Of a stretch of 64,000 nucleotides of DNA, positions 6,806 through 15,817 are shown piece after piece (position 1 is the first letter of the stretch; every line of letters begins with the position of its first letter). The DNA is taken from positions 1-64,000 of the forward strand of contig CANNEA010000005.1 in assembly GCA_947503525.1 (NCBI GenBank), given 5' to 3'. The notes beneath the pieces are model-generated. The model saw only the letters and a program-made list of their open reading frames with translations. It searched no databases and was not told the DNA's origin. Source of the DNA: an uncultured Carboxylicivirga sp. GTDB lineage: Bacteria; Bacteroidota; Bacteroidia; Bacteroidales; Marinilabiliaceae. Both the position numbers and the translations under genes were made by a program.

Positions 6806-8305
6806 ATGAAGTTCTGGAGAAAATATCATAAGTGGGCCGGGCTAATACTCAGCTTCTTTCTATTCCTGTTTGCCGTTTCGGGTGTAATACTTAACCACAG
6901 GTCAATGCTTAGTCAGTTTGACATACCCCGAAATATATTAAGCTCAAGTTATCAATACCATAATTGGAACAATGCTGCCTTACGCGGAAATATTGAATTG
7001 GATTCCGTTCATACCCTCTTTTATGGCAATGTTGGATGTTGGCAGTACAATTCTCTCACTAAAAATTGGGATGATTATAATTCCGGTTTCCCTGATGGTA
7101 TTGATAACAGAAAAATTTCTAGCCTTATAAAAACAAATGGCGGACGCTTATTTGCTGGCACCATGTTTGGCCTTTACGAGCACAATGGCAATCAATGGAA
7201 TTCAGTTCCTTTAAATCTTGATCATCCAAGAGTATGCGATTTAATTGAGGTAAGCGATACTCTGCACATCTTGACCAGGAGTGAATTGGGCTTACTTAAT
7301 CTTCGGGAAGACCAAAATCATATTGAATTTCAATTCCTGCCAACACCTGATAACTACAAAGCCAAAACCAGCCTGTTTAAAACACTTTGGGAACTCCACA
7401 GCGGTGAAATACTAGGTATTACCGGGAAGCTAGTGGTTGATTTAATAGCTCTTATATTCCTCTTCTTTTCTGTTACCGGCTTTATTTGGTTTATTTCTCC
7501 ATCGCTAATTCGAAAAGCTAAATTGAAATTAAAACCGATTTATCGCAAAAAGAAAGTCTTTAGATTTTCAGTTAAGTGGCACAATAAGTTGGGTGTATAT
7601 ACTATTGTATTTCTGGCTTTCACAACATTTACCGGAATGTTTTTAAGGCCTCCACTACTAATTGCGATAGCTAATTCTACGGTTGGCAACATTCCTTTCA
7701 CCATGCTTGATTCTCCCAATGCCTGGTACGATCAGTTAAGAGCCGTTCGCTTTAATGAAAAATATGGAGTTTACCTGGTTTCAACAAATAAAGGCTTTTA
7801 TGCCTTAACTGAGAATCGCAAAGAAATGCTTAAGATCCCTGCACAAGCTCCAGTATCAGTTATGGGTATAAATGTTTTTGAGGAGATAAAATCAGACCAG
7901 TATCTTATTGGTTCATTTTCCGGTCTATATCTATGGAATCCATTCACCTCGAAAATTACCAACTACATTAACGGACAAGCACTTATAAGTAAGAATGCTC
8001 CAGCACGTCCCATCGGCTCACATATGGCGACAGCATTTTATTCAGATTCGAACGAACAACATTATTTTGATTATAATCATGGTGCAGTTCGCTTATCCGG
8101 CACAAATAACTTTGCTATGATGCCTGAATCTGTGATCGAATCTTCACCATTATCCCTTTGGAATTTGGCACTTGAAATTCATACAGGTCGTATTTTTCAG
8201 GATTTGATCGGTCCATTTTACATTTTAATTGTTCCACTTGTTGGTTTGGCCACATTAATGCTATTGGGTTCGGGATTATGGGTTTGGTGGAAGAAATATC
8301 GTTAA
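6806..8305 (+). CDS. Duplicated PepSY-type membrane protein with propeller-like repeats
   Basis: A 499-residue membrane protein built of two similar halves. Each half starts with a helix carrying a histidine (KYHKWAG, H8; KWHNKLG, H259) and ends with a LH(S/T)G-type motif before another helix (LWELHSGE, H198; LALEIHTGR, H459). Membrane segments are near residues 11-30, 208-230, 262-281 and 468-492. Between the helices of each half are short repeats such as GRLFAGTMFGLYEHNG and QYLIGSFSGLYLWNP, like those of two-component-regulator propellers. The helices resemble the PepSY-associated family, some members of which handle heme or reduce ferric siderophores. Heme binding by the paired histidines is inferred. 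Not clearly co-transcribed with the kinases downstream. Confidence 0.7.
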   Translation: MKFWRKYHKWAGLILSFFLFLFAVSGVILNHRSMLSQFDIPRNILSSSYQYHNWNNAALRGNIELDSVHTLFYGNVGCWQYNSLTKNWDDYNSGFPDGIDNRKISSLIKTNGGRLFAGTMFGLYEHNGNQWNSVPLNLDHPRVCDLIEVSDTLHILTRSELGLLNLREDQNHIEFQFLPTPDNYKAKTSLFKTLWELHSGEILGITGKLVVDLIALIFLFFSVTGFIWFISPSLIRKAKLKLKPIYRKKKVFRFSVKWHNKLGVYTIVFLAFTTFTGMFLRPPLLIAIANSTVGNIPFTMLDSPNAWYDQLRAVRFNEKYGVYLVSTNKGFYALTENRKEMLKIPAQAPVSVMGINVFEEIKSDQYLIGSFSGLYLWNPFTSKITNYINGQALISKNAPARPIGSHMATAFYSDSNEQHYFDYNHGAVRLSGTNNFAMMPESVIESSPLSLWNLALEIHTGRIFQDLIGPFYILIVPLVGLATLMLLGSGLWVWWKKYR

Positions 8306-8413
8306 TCATCGCACTATAGCTTTGGTTTCATCATCAAGTCTAAAAAATAAGAAGCATTTTGGAACTGTTTTACTTTAACTGCGTAAGATCAGGCGGGAAA
8401 GAGAATATTTAAT

Positions 8414-9706
8414 ATGAAGGGGTTAAGGAATTTAAAATCACAATTGTCTATAACAAAGCTTTATAATTCAAAAAAGTTTTCGTTAGATGACACCATTTTC
8501 ATTTATACAATATATCTGGCACTAACTGTATCAGCATTCTCATTCTTCATTAATTTATTTCTGAATCTGCCAATTAGCATACATATAATGAATGCTTGTT
8601 TTTGTGTGGGGATTCTTTTCATATTTTGGCTATCGTATTATAAAAGAAAATTTACTACATCTCGCATATTATTACATATTGCAGTCTTAACCTGCATTAA
8701 CTTTCTTTGGTTCGAAACAGATGGAAGCTCAGGTCCTTCAACGGTATTTATTATGGGTTTTATACCATTGTTAATATTTTTCAGCCCGCGCAAAACACAG
8801 TTTTTAGTGTTATCGATTGTAGGCCTTGACTTATTAACCCTGTTTATTCTGGAAAACGCAATGCCAGGCAGTATAGTTAAATACCCTACAGATAGTCAGC
8901 GCTCCATGGATATCATGTTTATGACTATCATCTTTTTAATATTTGAAATACCATTGTTGCAATTTGCCAAACAAGCAATGCTATCAGAACGAAATCAGGC
9001 TTTGGTTTCTGAGGAACGAAAAACCTCTATGATTGCAAATTTAAGTCATGAGATTCGAACACCAATGAATGCCATACTGGGATTTACTGAACTAATGAGT
9101 TTACCGGACTTAAGTAAAGATGAGCATCAAAAATATTTGAACGTCATCAGCCAAAATGGTAAAATATTACTCAACTTACTCAATAATATCATTAACCAGT
9201 CGAAGATTGAAACCAATATGGTTGTTCCATCGATTTCCAGATTTAGTGTAAAAAATTGCATGGAACAAGTATATCACACCCTATTACCATCTGCACAGAG
9301 TAAAAGTGATTTGGACTTTATTATGGAGGATGCGCCTAAACCCGAAAGTGTTATTGAAAGTGATCATACATTAATTTATCAGATACTGATAAACCTGACC
9401 TATAACGCCATTAAGTTTACGAACAAAGGGAAGGTAGTTATGAGTTACACCAGCGATCAAAATAAAATCATCTTTAAAGTTAGTGACACTGGCATTGGCA
9501 TTGCCGAACATTTAAAACCGCTTATATTTAAACAGTTTAGAAAAGGAGATGCTGACGAAGAACATCTTCCGATGCAAGGTGCAGGACTTGGCCTGTCAAT
9601 TTGTAAAGGATTAACTGAAATCCTTAAAGGTGAAATACAATATCAATCTAATGAAAATGAAGGTACTGAGTTTACAGTAAGTATTCCTTCAGCTTGGCCG
9701 GCATAG
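8414..9706 (+). CDS. Membrane sensor histidine kinase (copy 1)
   Basis: A 430-residue kinase. The N-terminal ~180 residues form about six membrane helices with a short loop FETDGSSGPS. Then comes a HisKA dimerisation domain with NLSHEIRTPMNAILGF (phospho-accepting H212) and a HATPase domain with an N box (NLTYNAIKFT), DTGIGI and GAGLGLS. There is no HAMP, PAS or receiver domain, and no response regulator is adjacent, so the partner is elsewhere. It is paralogous to the next gene; the corresponding loop there is LNGGSKGP. The membrane part is probably the sensor. The ligand is unknown. Confidence 0.85.
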   Translation: MKGLRNLKSQLSITKLYNSKKFSLDDTIFIYTIYLALTVSAFSFFINLFLNLPISIHIMNACFCVGILFIFWLSYYKRKFTTSRILLHIAVLTCINFLWFETDGSSGPSTVFIMGFIPLLIFFSPRKTQFLVLSIVGLDLLTLFILENAMPGSIVKYPTDSQRSMDIMFMTIIFLIFEIPLLQFAKQAMLSERNQALVSEERKTSMIANLSHEIRTPMNAILGFTELMSLPDLSKDEHQKYLNVISQNGKILLNLLNNIINQSKIETNMVVPSISRFSVKNCMEQVYHTLLPSAQSKSDLDFIMEDAPKPESVIESDHTLIYQILINLTYNAIKFTNKGKVVMSYTSDQNKIIFKVSDTGIGIAEHLKPLIFKQFRKGDADEEHLPMQGAGLGLSICKGLTEILKGEIQYQSNENEGTEFTVSIPSAWPA

Positions 9707-9843
9707 TTTTTTAACCTAGGTAAATACGCATTCGTAATAGCTGATTAAGCATTCATCAATCTATTTTCATTGATGGCGACATTTTGTATAGTTTTATGTT
9801 TATGAAATTAATAATTTCATTTTAACCCAAACTAGATCAACAA

Positions 9844-11166
9844 ATGTCACATTGGAAATTCCGTTCCTTATATTTAATAGTTATTCCGGAAGGAATAAAC
9901 TTTAGGAATAGATTTCTATTAAAGACTATTACTTTGGCATTTGCCTTAAGCATATTTGCCACTGCTTTTAACATCTCCATAGGACTGGAAACCAATCTGA
10001 TTGCTTTCACAGCATTATCCGTTTTATTTTTTGCCTTTGTTTACTTTTTAATCCGATTTAAAAGTAAATACTCTCAGGCTCGCAAATTTTTTGTAGCCTA
10101 CATGATAGTGGCTCTGAATTTCCTCTGGATTTTAAATGGAGGTTCCAAGGGGCCTACATTACTTATTTTCCAGGCCATATTCGCTTTGGGTTTATTTATT
10201 ATTCCTTCTCGAGTATTTCTGACAGCATGTATTGTGTTTGCTTTTAATCTAAGTGCACTTTTCTTTATTGAGTATGCATATCCTCAATACATTATTGGGT
10301 ATGATTCCGTTCTGGATCGTATTTTAGACTTGTACTTAATCACCATTATATTTTTAGTGAGTGAAATTCCACTAATCTATTACGCCAATAAAAACTATAA
10401 AACAGAACAATTAAAAGCAAAACGCTCAGAACAGATTAAATCCTCTTTTTTAGCCAACATGAGTCACGAAATCAGAACTCCCATGAATGTATTGCTTGGG
10501 TTTTCGGAACTTCTACGCGATAAGGATATTGAGGAAAATGATAAAAACCAATATCTTGATATCATCCAAAAAAATGGCAACTTGCTGTTAAGTGTACTCG
10601 ATAACGTATTAGACTTGTCGAAGCTGGATGCCAACTCAATGACGGTTAATAAAAAACCACTCTACCTCAAGCACTTTTTCGAAAACTTAAAAGTCAGTTT
10701 TCAGCAAAAAGCTTTAAAAAAAGGCTTGGACATACACCTTAACACGAAAGATTTATCCGATAACACAGCAATAATTAGTGATGAAAACATACTTCTTCAG
10801 GTATTTTCTAATGTAATAAACAACGCCGTCAAATTTACGGAACAGGGCTACATTCAAATTGGCTATAGCATTAATGAAAATGGTTCGAAAATCACCTTTT
10901 TTGTTAAAGATTCGGGTATCGGTATCGCTCCTGAAACCTTACCCTATGTGTTTGAACGATTCAGGCAAGGCGATGAGCGACTAAAAAGGAATTATAGCGG
11001 TTCGGGTTTGGGCTTAACCATTTGTAAAGGACTAATTGAATTATTAGGTGGAAAAATATGGATACGAACCACGGTTAATGAAGGTACTTCGGTATATTTT
11101 AGCCATGATTTAGAGTTGCACAACAGGCCTTACGAAGAAAAGGTATTTACAGCAAGTTTGAATTAG
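9844..11166 (+). CDS. Membrane sensor histidine kinase (copy 2)
   Basis: A 440-residue paralogue of the preceding kinase with the same order: about six N-terminal helices, the loop LNGGSKGP, HisKA with NMSHEIRTPMNVLLGF (H208), and HATPase with VINNAVKFT, DSGIGI and GSGLGLT. Conservation is clear in the kinase core and weaker in the helices, so the two copies may sense different cues or form heterodimers. The 137-base gap between them holds only a weak 7-base-pair hairpin (9754-9775), so they may have separate promoters. No cognate response regulator is in the window. Confidence 0.85.
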   Translation: MSHWKFRSLYLIVIPEGINFRNRFLLKTITLAFALSIFATAFNISIGLETNLIAFTALSVLFFAFVYFLIRFKSKYSQARKFFVAYMIVALNFLWILNGGSKGPTLLIFQAIFALGLFIIPSRVFLTACIVFAFNLSALFFIEYAYPQYIIGYDSVLDRILDLYLITIIFLVSEIPLIYYANKNYKTEQLKAKRSEQIKSSFLANMSHEIRTPMNVLLGFSELLRDKDIEENDKNQYLDIIQKNGNLLLSVLDNVLDLSKLDANSMTVNKKPLYLKHFFENLKVSFQQKALKKGLDIHLNTKDLSDNTAIISDENILLQVFSNVINNAVKFTEQGYIQIGYSINENGSKITFFVKDSGIGIAPETLPYVFERFRQGDERLKRNYSGSGLGLTICKGLIELLGGKIWIRTTVNEGTSVYFSHDLELHNRPYEEKVFTASLN

Positions 11167-11203
11167 TTTTATTCAAGAGTATAGTTCATGTTGCTCTCTC
11201 ATT

Positions 11204-11443
11204 TTAAACAATTATCTGAATTATCATTGATAATATTGCTAGTAAAATACCGACGATAATTATTAACACATTATTGATTTTTACATTCTCTGTATCCGCC
11301 TTGATTTTTTGTGCTCCTTCCTCATTAATGGACAAATCTGAAAAATGCATTCCTCTTGTTTTTAAGGCTTTCTTCAAATGATAAACACTATTAACAGTAA
11401 TGCAGATTGGAATTAATAGCAAAACAACAAATGTTACATTCAT
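11204..11443 (-). CDS. Small two-helix membrane protein
   Basis: 79 residues with a hydrophobic segment at each end (about 3-20 and 58-78) and a charged middle (LKTRGMHFSDLSINEEGAQK). No family was recognised. It starts with ATG and converges on the second histidine kinase gene. It lies 150 bases downstream of the symporter gene on the same strand and could be read with it. Assigned as a gene on its plausible membrane-protein composition only. Confidence 0.5.
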   Translation of the reverse strand: MNVTFVVLLLIPICITVNSVYHLKKALKTRGMHFSDLSINEEGAQKIKADTENVKINNVLIIIVGILLAILSMIIQIIV

Positions 11444-11593
11444 AAAATTCTTTTATATCACCGTTATGTAAAATCATATGTTAATAATGTCCATTAATCG
11501 TAGCGCAATTACTATTATTTTATAACATTGATTAATGATAATCCGTGTCTTAGTTCCAAATTTATATGGTATACTATTTTACTTTCAGATATA

Positions 11594-12985
11594 TTACTTT
11601 TTATCCATCTCCCCAATTACAGTTGAAACCGTTGCATCTCCAGTAACATTAACTACTGTTCGAACCATATCCAAAATGCGATCAACGGGAAGGATTATAC
11701 CAATCCATGCCGGATTTAAGCCAACTGAGCTTAATACAATCATTAACATGACTAAACCGGCACTAGGTATAGCAGCAGAACCAATACTGGCTAATGTGGC
11801 AGTTAAAACAATAGTGAGTTGCTGTGCAAAGTCCAGATCAATCATATGCCATTGAGCTAAAAATACCACGGCAATGGCCTGATACATACTGGTACCGTCC
11901 ATATTAACTGTTGCACCTATAGGTAGTACAAAACTGGAGATTTTAGGATCCACTTTAAGGTTATCCTCCACACATTCCAAAGTAACAGGAAGAGTCGCCG
12001 CGCTTGAGCTGGTAGAAAAAGCCAACATTTGTGCCGGGCTAATTCCCTTTAAAAAACTACCAAAGCTAAGTCGTTTTACAAAAAACTTCATGATGGTTGG
12101 GTACACAATAAAAGCCATAAATAATAAACCGGTCAACACAGTAAGCGCATACCACGATAATCCCTTAAATAACTCAAATACCTTAGCTGGATTATCTCCT
12201 GCAATTTCTGATACCAAACCTGCCATTAAAGCGAATACAAAGAATGGCGCTGCTTTCATTATCAAATCCACCATCTTTAAAAACACTTCGGTTAATCCAT
12301 GAACCACGTCAATAACAGGCTCCGAATGCTTCTGCGGTACAAACAGCACGGCAATACCAAAAAACAAGGCAAAGAAAATAATCTTCAGCATACTACCGTT
12401 ATCAGACATTGCCCCAAACACATTATCAGGAACCATATCTTCTACGAATGATAAAGGTCCACTTCCCTTCTGATCAGCAGCTAGTTTTAATCGTTTTTGT
12501 ACAGCCTCATCTTCATCAAAACCACGACGTTTAGCCACTTCTTTAACAAGTTCGGTGTTAGCAGCATCTGCAATTAGATTAGTATCGTCATGAATCGCGT
12601 ACCCTTCTTTGTGCGCCCATAATTCATAGGCAATACGATTTTCAATTCTAACTTCCTTAGCCATCCAAATACCAGGCTTGGCAATATTTACAACCAGTAA
12701 CCCAATTGAAACAGCCACAACTGTCGTTAATAAATACATCATTAATGTGCGTGCTCCTAATTTACCCAGGTGCTTTGGATCACCTAAACCAACGATTCCA
12801 CCAATGATTGAGAATAAAACCAATGGAATAGCAATTAATTTCAGAAGGCTTATAAAGATACGCCCCCAGGGCGCTAACCAATTCATCGTAAATTCGCTCC
12901 ACCCAAAGAATCCGGACAAAACCGCCCAAACGATTCCCAATAACAAACCAATAATTATTTTCCAGTGCAGAGCCAATTTCTTCAT
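11594..12985 (-). CDS. Dicarboxylate/amino acid:cation symporter (DAACS family)
   Basis: A 463-residue symporter of the GltP/DctA type, moving glutamate, aspartate or C4-dicarboxylates with protons or sodium. Diagnostic motifs are the serine-rich re-entrant loop (AFSTSSSAATLPVT) and the GATVNMDGTSMYQ motif of helix 7. Unusually, a hydrophilic stretch of about 60 residues (roughly 110-170, with YELWAHKEGYAIHDD and AKRRGFDEDEAVQK) sits between the early helices and the helix starting near SMLKIIFFALFF. In bacterial homologues this loop is usually shorter. The start is the ATG at 12985. Substrate not determinable. Confidence 0.9.
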   Translation of the reverse strand: MKKLALHWKIIIGLLLGIVWAVLSGFFGWSEFTMNWLAPWGRIFISLLKLIAIPLVLFSIIGGIVGLGDPKHLGKLGARTLMMYLLTTVVAVSIGLLVVNIAKPGIWMAKEVRIENRIAYELWAHKEGYAIHDDTNLIADAANTELVKEVAKRRGFDEDEAVQKRLKLAADQKGSGPLSFVEDMVPDNVFGAMSDNGSMLKIIFFALFFGIAVLFVPQKHSEPVIDVVHGLTEVFLKMVDLIMKAAPFFVFALMAGLVSEIAGDNPAKVFELFKGLSWYALTVLTGLLFMAFIVYPTIMKFFVKRLSFGSFLKGISPAQMLAFSTSSSAATLPVTLECVEDNLKVDPKISSFVLPIGATVNMDGTSMYQAIAVVFLAQWHMIDLDFAQQLTIVLTATLASIGSAAIPSAGLVMLMIVLSSVGLNPAWIGIILPVDRILDMVRTVVNVTGDATVSTVIGEMDKK

Positions 12986-13088
12986 GATGTATGTAAAAAA
13001 GATAAGGCTCTAAAATAATAAAATGTATTTGATATCTAATTTATAAATCGAAATGACTGTATCTTAAATCCATCTGTATGAAAAAATA

Positions 13089-13112
13089 AAACCCGGGCGA
13101 CAACCCGGGTTT
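13089..13112 (-). terminator. Terminator of aroC
   Basis: AAACCCGGG (13089-13097) pairs perfectly with CCCGGGTTT (13104-13112). On the minus strand the hairpin is followed by TTTTATTTTTT. It lies 43 bases past the aroC stop. Confidence 0.85.
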
Positions 13113-13154
13113 CCATTTATATACTTTTGTCCTATAATTATTTAATCAATCATA

Positions 13155-14231
13155 TTACTGATACATCTTATTCATTAAAACAGCATCAATCATTACCATT
13201 GCAGCCATGGCTTCCACAATAGGTACTGCACGAGGCAATACACATGGATCATGACGCCCTTTAGTAGTTGATTTGATTTCTTCTCCAGCTTTATTAACAG
13301 TGTTCTGTTCCTTTAAAACGGTTGCAATTGGCTTAAAGGCCACATTGAAGTACACATCTTCACCATTGGATATTCCTCCCTGAATACCTCCAGATCGATT
13401 GGTACGCGTCCTTACCCGATCACCCTCCATATAAAATTCATCGTTGTGCTCCGAACCTTTTAAATGTGTGGCTCCAAATCCAAGGCCATATTCAAAACCT
13501 TTAACTGCATTGATGCTCAACATAGCACTCCCAAGTGTTGCATGAAGCTTTCCAAACACGGGCTCACCCAAACCAACAGGCACTTGCTTAATGACACACG
13601 AAATAATACCTCCTACCGAGTCCTTGTCCTTTCGAACCTGATCAATATATTCTATCATCTTTTCTGCAGTTTCCGCATCAGGACAACGAACAATGTTATT
13701 TTCAGTTTCAGATAAGTCTAATTGCTTATAGTCTTTCTCCAGCTTTAAATCACCAACAGTTGAAGTAAACGCATTAATACTAATTCCCATTTGCTGAAGC
13801 ATAAGTTTTGCTATAGCACCGGCTACAACACGAGCAATGGTTTCACGCGCTGAAGAACGTCCACCTCCACGGTAATCACGTATTCCATATTTACTTTGAT
13901 AAGTATAATCAGCGTGTGAAGGGCGATAGACATCTTTGATATTGCCATAATCTTTGGACCGTTGATCTTTATTCCAAATCAAAAAACCTATTGGCGACCC
14001 GGTGGCTTTACCTTCAAATATTCCTGACAGGAACTCAACACGATCTGCCTCATCACGGGGTGTTGTAATAGCCGATTGTCCCGGACGGCGTCGATCCAAT
14101 TCACCTTGAACAAATACCTCATCTATGATTGTGCCGGGCAAAACACCTTCAATTACACCTCCGACTGCCTTTCCGTGCGACTCACCAAACGAAGTTAACT
14201 TAAATAAAGTCCCAAATGAATTACCTGACAT
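13155..14231 (-). CDS. aroC: Chorismate synthase
   Basis: A 358-residue, full-length enzyme that converts 5-enolpyruvylshikimate-3-phosphate to chorismate with reduced FMN as cofactor, the last shikimate step. Family signatures are near the N-terminus ([17 protein letters not shown]), at the arginine-rich [17 protein letters not shown] and at [16 protein letters not shown]. The C-terminal [16 protein letters not shown] is also canonical. It appears to be transcribed alone, with a strong terminator downstream, and no other shikimate gene is nearby. Confidence 0.97.
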   Translation of the reverse strand: MSGNSFGTLFKLTSFGESHGKAVGGVIEGVLPGTIIDEVFVQGELDRRRPGQSAITTPRDEADRVEFLSGIFEGKATGSPIGFLIWNKDQRSKDYGNIKDVYRPSHADYTYQSKYGIRDYRGGGRSSARETIARVVAGAIAKLMLQQMGISINAFTSTVGDLKLEKDYKQLDLSETENNIVRCPDAETAEKMIEYIDQVRKDKDSVGGIISCVIKQVPVGLGEPVFGKLHATLGSAMLSINAVKGFEYGLGFGATHLKGSEHNDEFYMEGDRVRTRTNRSGGIQGGISNGEDVYFNVAFKPIATVLKEQNTVNKAGEEIKSTTKGRHDPCVLPRAVPIVEAMAAMVMIDAVLMNKMYQ

Positions 14232-14325
14232 ATGTATAAATTTATATCAATTTGAAATAATTAAGGCTGTAAAAATAATACATTAACAGTGTTTACCCAA
14301 CACACCTTATATTTTATTGTACAAA

Positions 14326-14349
14326 AAAGGGAGGTAACAACCTCCCTTT
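14326..14349 (-). terminator. Terminator of the FKBP-type isomerase gene
   Basis: AAAGGGAGGT (14326-14335) pairs perfectly with ACCTCCCTTT (14340-14349) around a 4-base loop. Read on the minus strand it is followed by a TTTTTTG run, 25 bases past the gene's stop. Confidence 0.85.
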
Positions 14350-14373
14350 CTAAAATTTCTTTGTGAAAAATGA

Positions 14374-14910
14374 TTATCCGCAAGAACAACCGCCACCGCA
14401 GCCACCGCTATTGCTTCCACAGCTACCTGTACCACAAGCTTCTGCTAACTCATCTTCCGAAGCTTCTCGTACTTCCATTACTTCACCTTTAAAGAAAAGG
14501 TTATCACCAGCTAATGGATGATTGAAGTCCATTTTAACGTTTGCATCAGATAATTCTAATACAATACCGTTTAATCGGTTACCATGTGCATCTTGCATTG
14601 GTACCTGGTTTCCTACAGTCAACAAGGTTTCATCAATCTTGCCTTCTACTTCAAATATATTTTTTGGAATTTCAACAACTGCATTAGGATTTACTTCACC
14701 ATAAGCCTCTGCTGCTTTAAGTTCAAAATCAAAACTAGCGCCTTTTGTAAGACCTTCTAATTTGTTTTCAAACATTTCTAACATTTTACCAGCACCAAAA
14801 ACAAACTCTAATGGAGCACCAGTCTCAGTTTTTTCAACTACCTCGCCATCAGTTCCGTTCAGACGCAATTCGTAGGAAAGGGTGACTGATTTATTTCTTC
14901 CTATTTCCAT
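14374..14910 (-). CDS. FKBP-type peptidyl-prolyl isomerase, SlyD-like
   Basis: A 178-residue cytoplasmic isomerase/chaperone of the SlyD class. The FKBP domain is split by the insert-in-flap chaperone segment. Visible motifs are the start around VTLSYELRLNGTDGEVV, the LEFVFGAGKMLEMFE region, AYGEVNP and DFNHPLAGDNLFF. The C-terminal tail (EACGTGSCGSNSGGCGGGC) is rich in cysteine and glycine, in the place where SlyD proteins have a metal-binding His/Cys tail. Nickel or another metal may bind there; this is inferred. The start is the ATG at 14910, because the 21 residues upstream of it do not fit the family. Confidence 0.9.
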   Translation of the reverse strand: MEIGRNKSVTLSYELRLNGTDGEVVEKTETGAPLEFVFGAGKMLEMFENKLEGLTKGASFDFELKAAEAYGEVNPNAVVEIPKNIFEVEGKIDETLLTVGNQVPMQDAHGNRLNGIVLELSDANVKMDFNHPLAGDNLFFKGEVMEVREASEDELAEACGTGSCGSNSGGCGGGCSCG

Positions 14911-15055
14911 TTTTTTAAATTTAATCGTGTTAAATCGGCTACAAAGAAAATCAGTTTTTTTGTAACCAAGCAATGATTCATGTTAAAAAGACATATTAAA
15001 GAAAAAAAAGTTCATTGCTAAAGCTCAATTTTTTAGTTTTTTTTTGTGGTCAGAC

Positions 15056-15817
15056 TTAATCCTCCAGCCACTCTTTAAAGGCCTTTACCCTATCGCGACT
15101 CACAATTATTTCCTCGCTTTTATCCATGCCTTTCATTATTAACTTCATCCGGCTCGATCCAAAACTCAACATATCCTCAATTGCATTTATATTGATAATG
15201 TATTTTCGACTAATTCTATGAAATTTTTTTGAATCCAATTCAAGGTCCAATTGATCCAGACTTTGATCTATAGAATATGTACGCCCTTCAATTGTTCGAA
15301 AATAATTGGCTTTCTCCTGACTGTACCCAAATGCAATATCGCTAACATCAACCATCTTAAGATGCTCACCGACCTTGATTAAATATCGACTTTTAAAATC
15401 CTGAACCTGCAGTTGAGAATTCATTTTTAAAAGCACTTCCTTTAATTGCTGATCAATAAGCTGATGCCCGGCTTCAAATTTCTTTAAAGCACGCTCCAGT
15501 TCTTGCTCTTCAACTGGCTTTAATAAATAATCTAAACCATTTACCTGAAAAGCCTTAATCGCATACTGATCGTAAGCTGTGGTAAATACAACCGGAAAAT
15601 AAATATCAACCTGCTTAAAAACATCAAAACTCAAACCATCACCTAATCGAATATCAAAGAAAGCAATATCGGGAGCAGGATTAGCATTTAGCCACCTCAC
15701 TGTTTGAGCAATTGAGTCACACACGGAAATAACTTTACCAGCAGGCAGAAATTGCTTTAATAAGGTCTCCAAACGCTGAGCTGCCAGGTGCTCATCTTCA
15801 ACCAGTAATATCTTCAT
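15056..15817 (-). CDS. LytTR-family response regulator
   Basis: 253 residues: a receiver domain (acidic pair E7/D8, phospho-acceptor D55 in IAFFDIRLGDG, K-containing LLKPVEE) followed by a C-terminal LytTR DNA-binding domain (from about residue 145, with the pattern SKKFHRISRKYIININ). Its start overlaps the end of the LytS-type kinase gene by 20 bases, so the pair is co-translated. LytTR regulators bind paired direct repeats upstream of target genes; the most likely target is this receptor operon. Confidence 0.92.
   Translation of the reverse strand: MKILLVEDEHLAAQRLETLLKQFLPAGKVISVCDSIAQTVRWLNANPAPDIAFFDIRLGDGLSFDVFKQVDIYFPVVFTTAYDQYAIKAFQVNGLDYLLKPVEEQELERALKKFEAGHQLIDQQLKEVLLKMNSQLQVQDFKSRYLIKVGEHLKMVDVSDIAFGYSQEKANYFRTIEGRTYSIDQSLDQLDLELDSKKFHRISRKYIININAIEDMLSFGSSRMKLIMKGMDKSEEIIVSRDRVKAFKEWLED

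Noticed and set aside
9754-9775. Inverted repeat CATCAAT/ATTGATG between the two histidine kinase genes
   Set aside because: Seven base pairs with an 8-base loop and no T-run; too weak for a terminator and no link to a promoter box.
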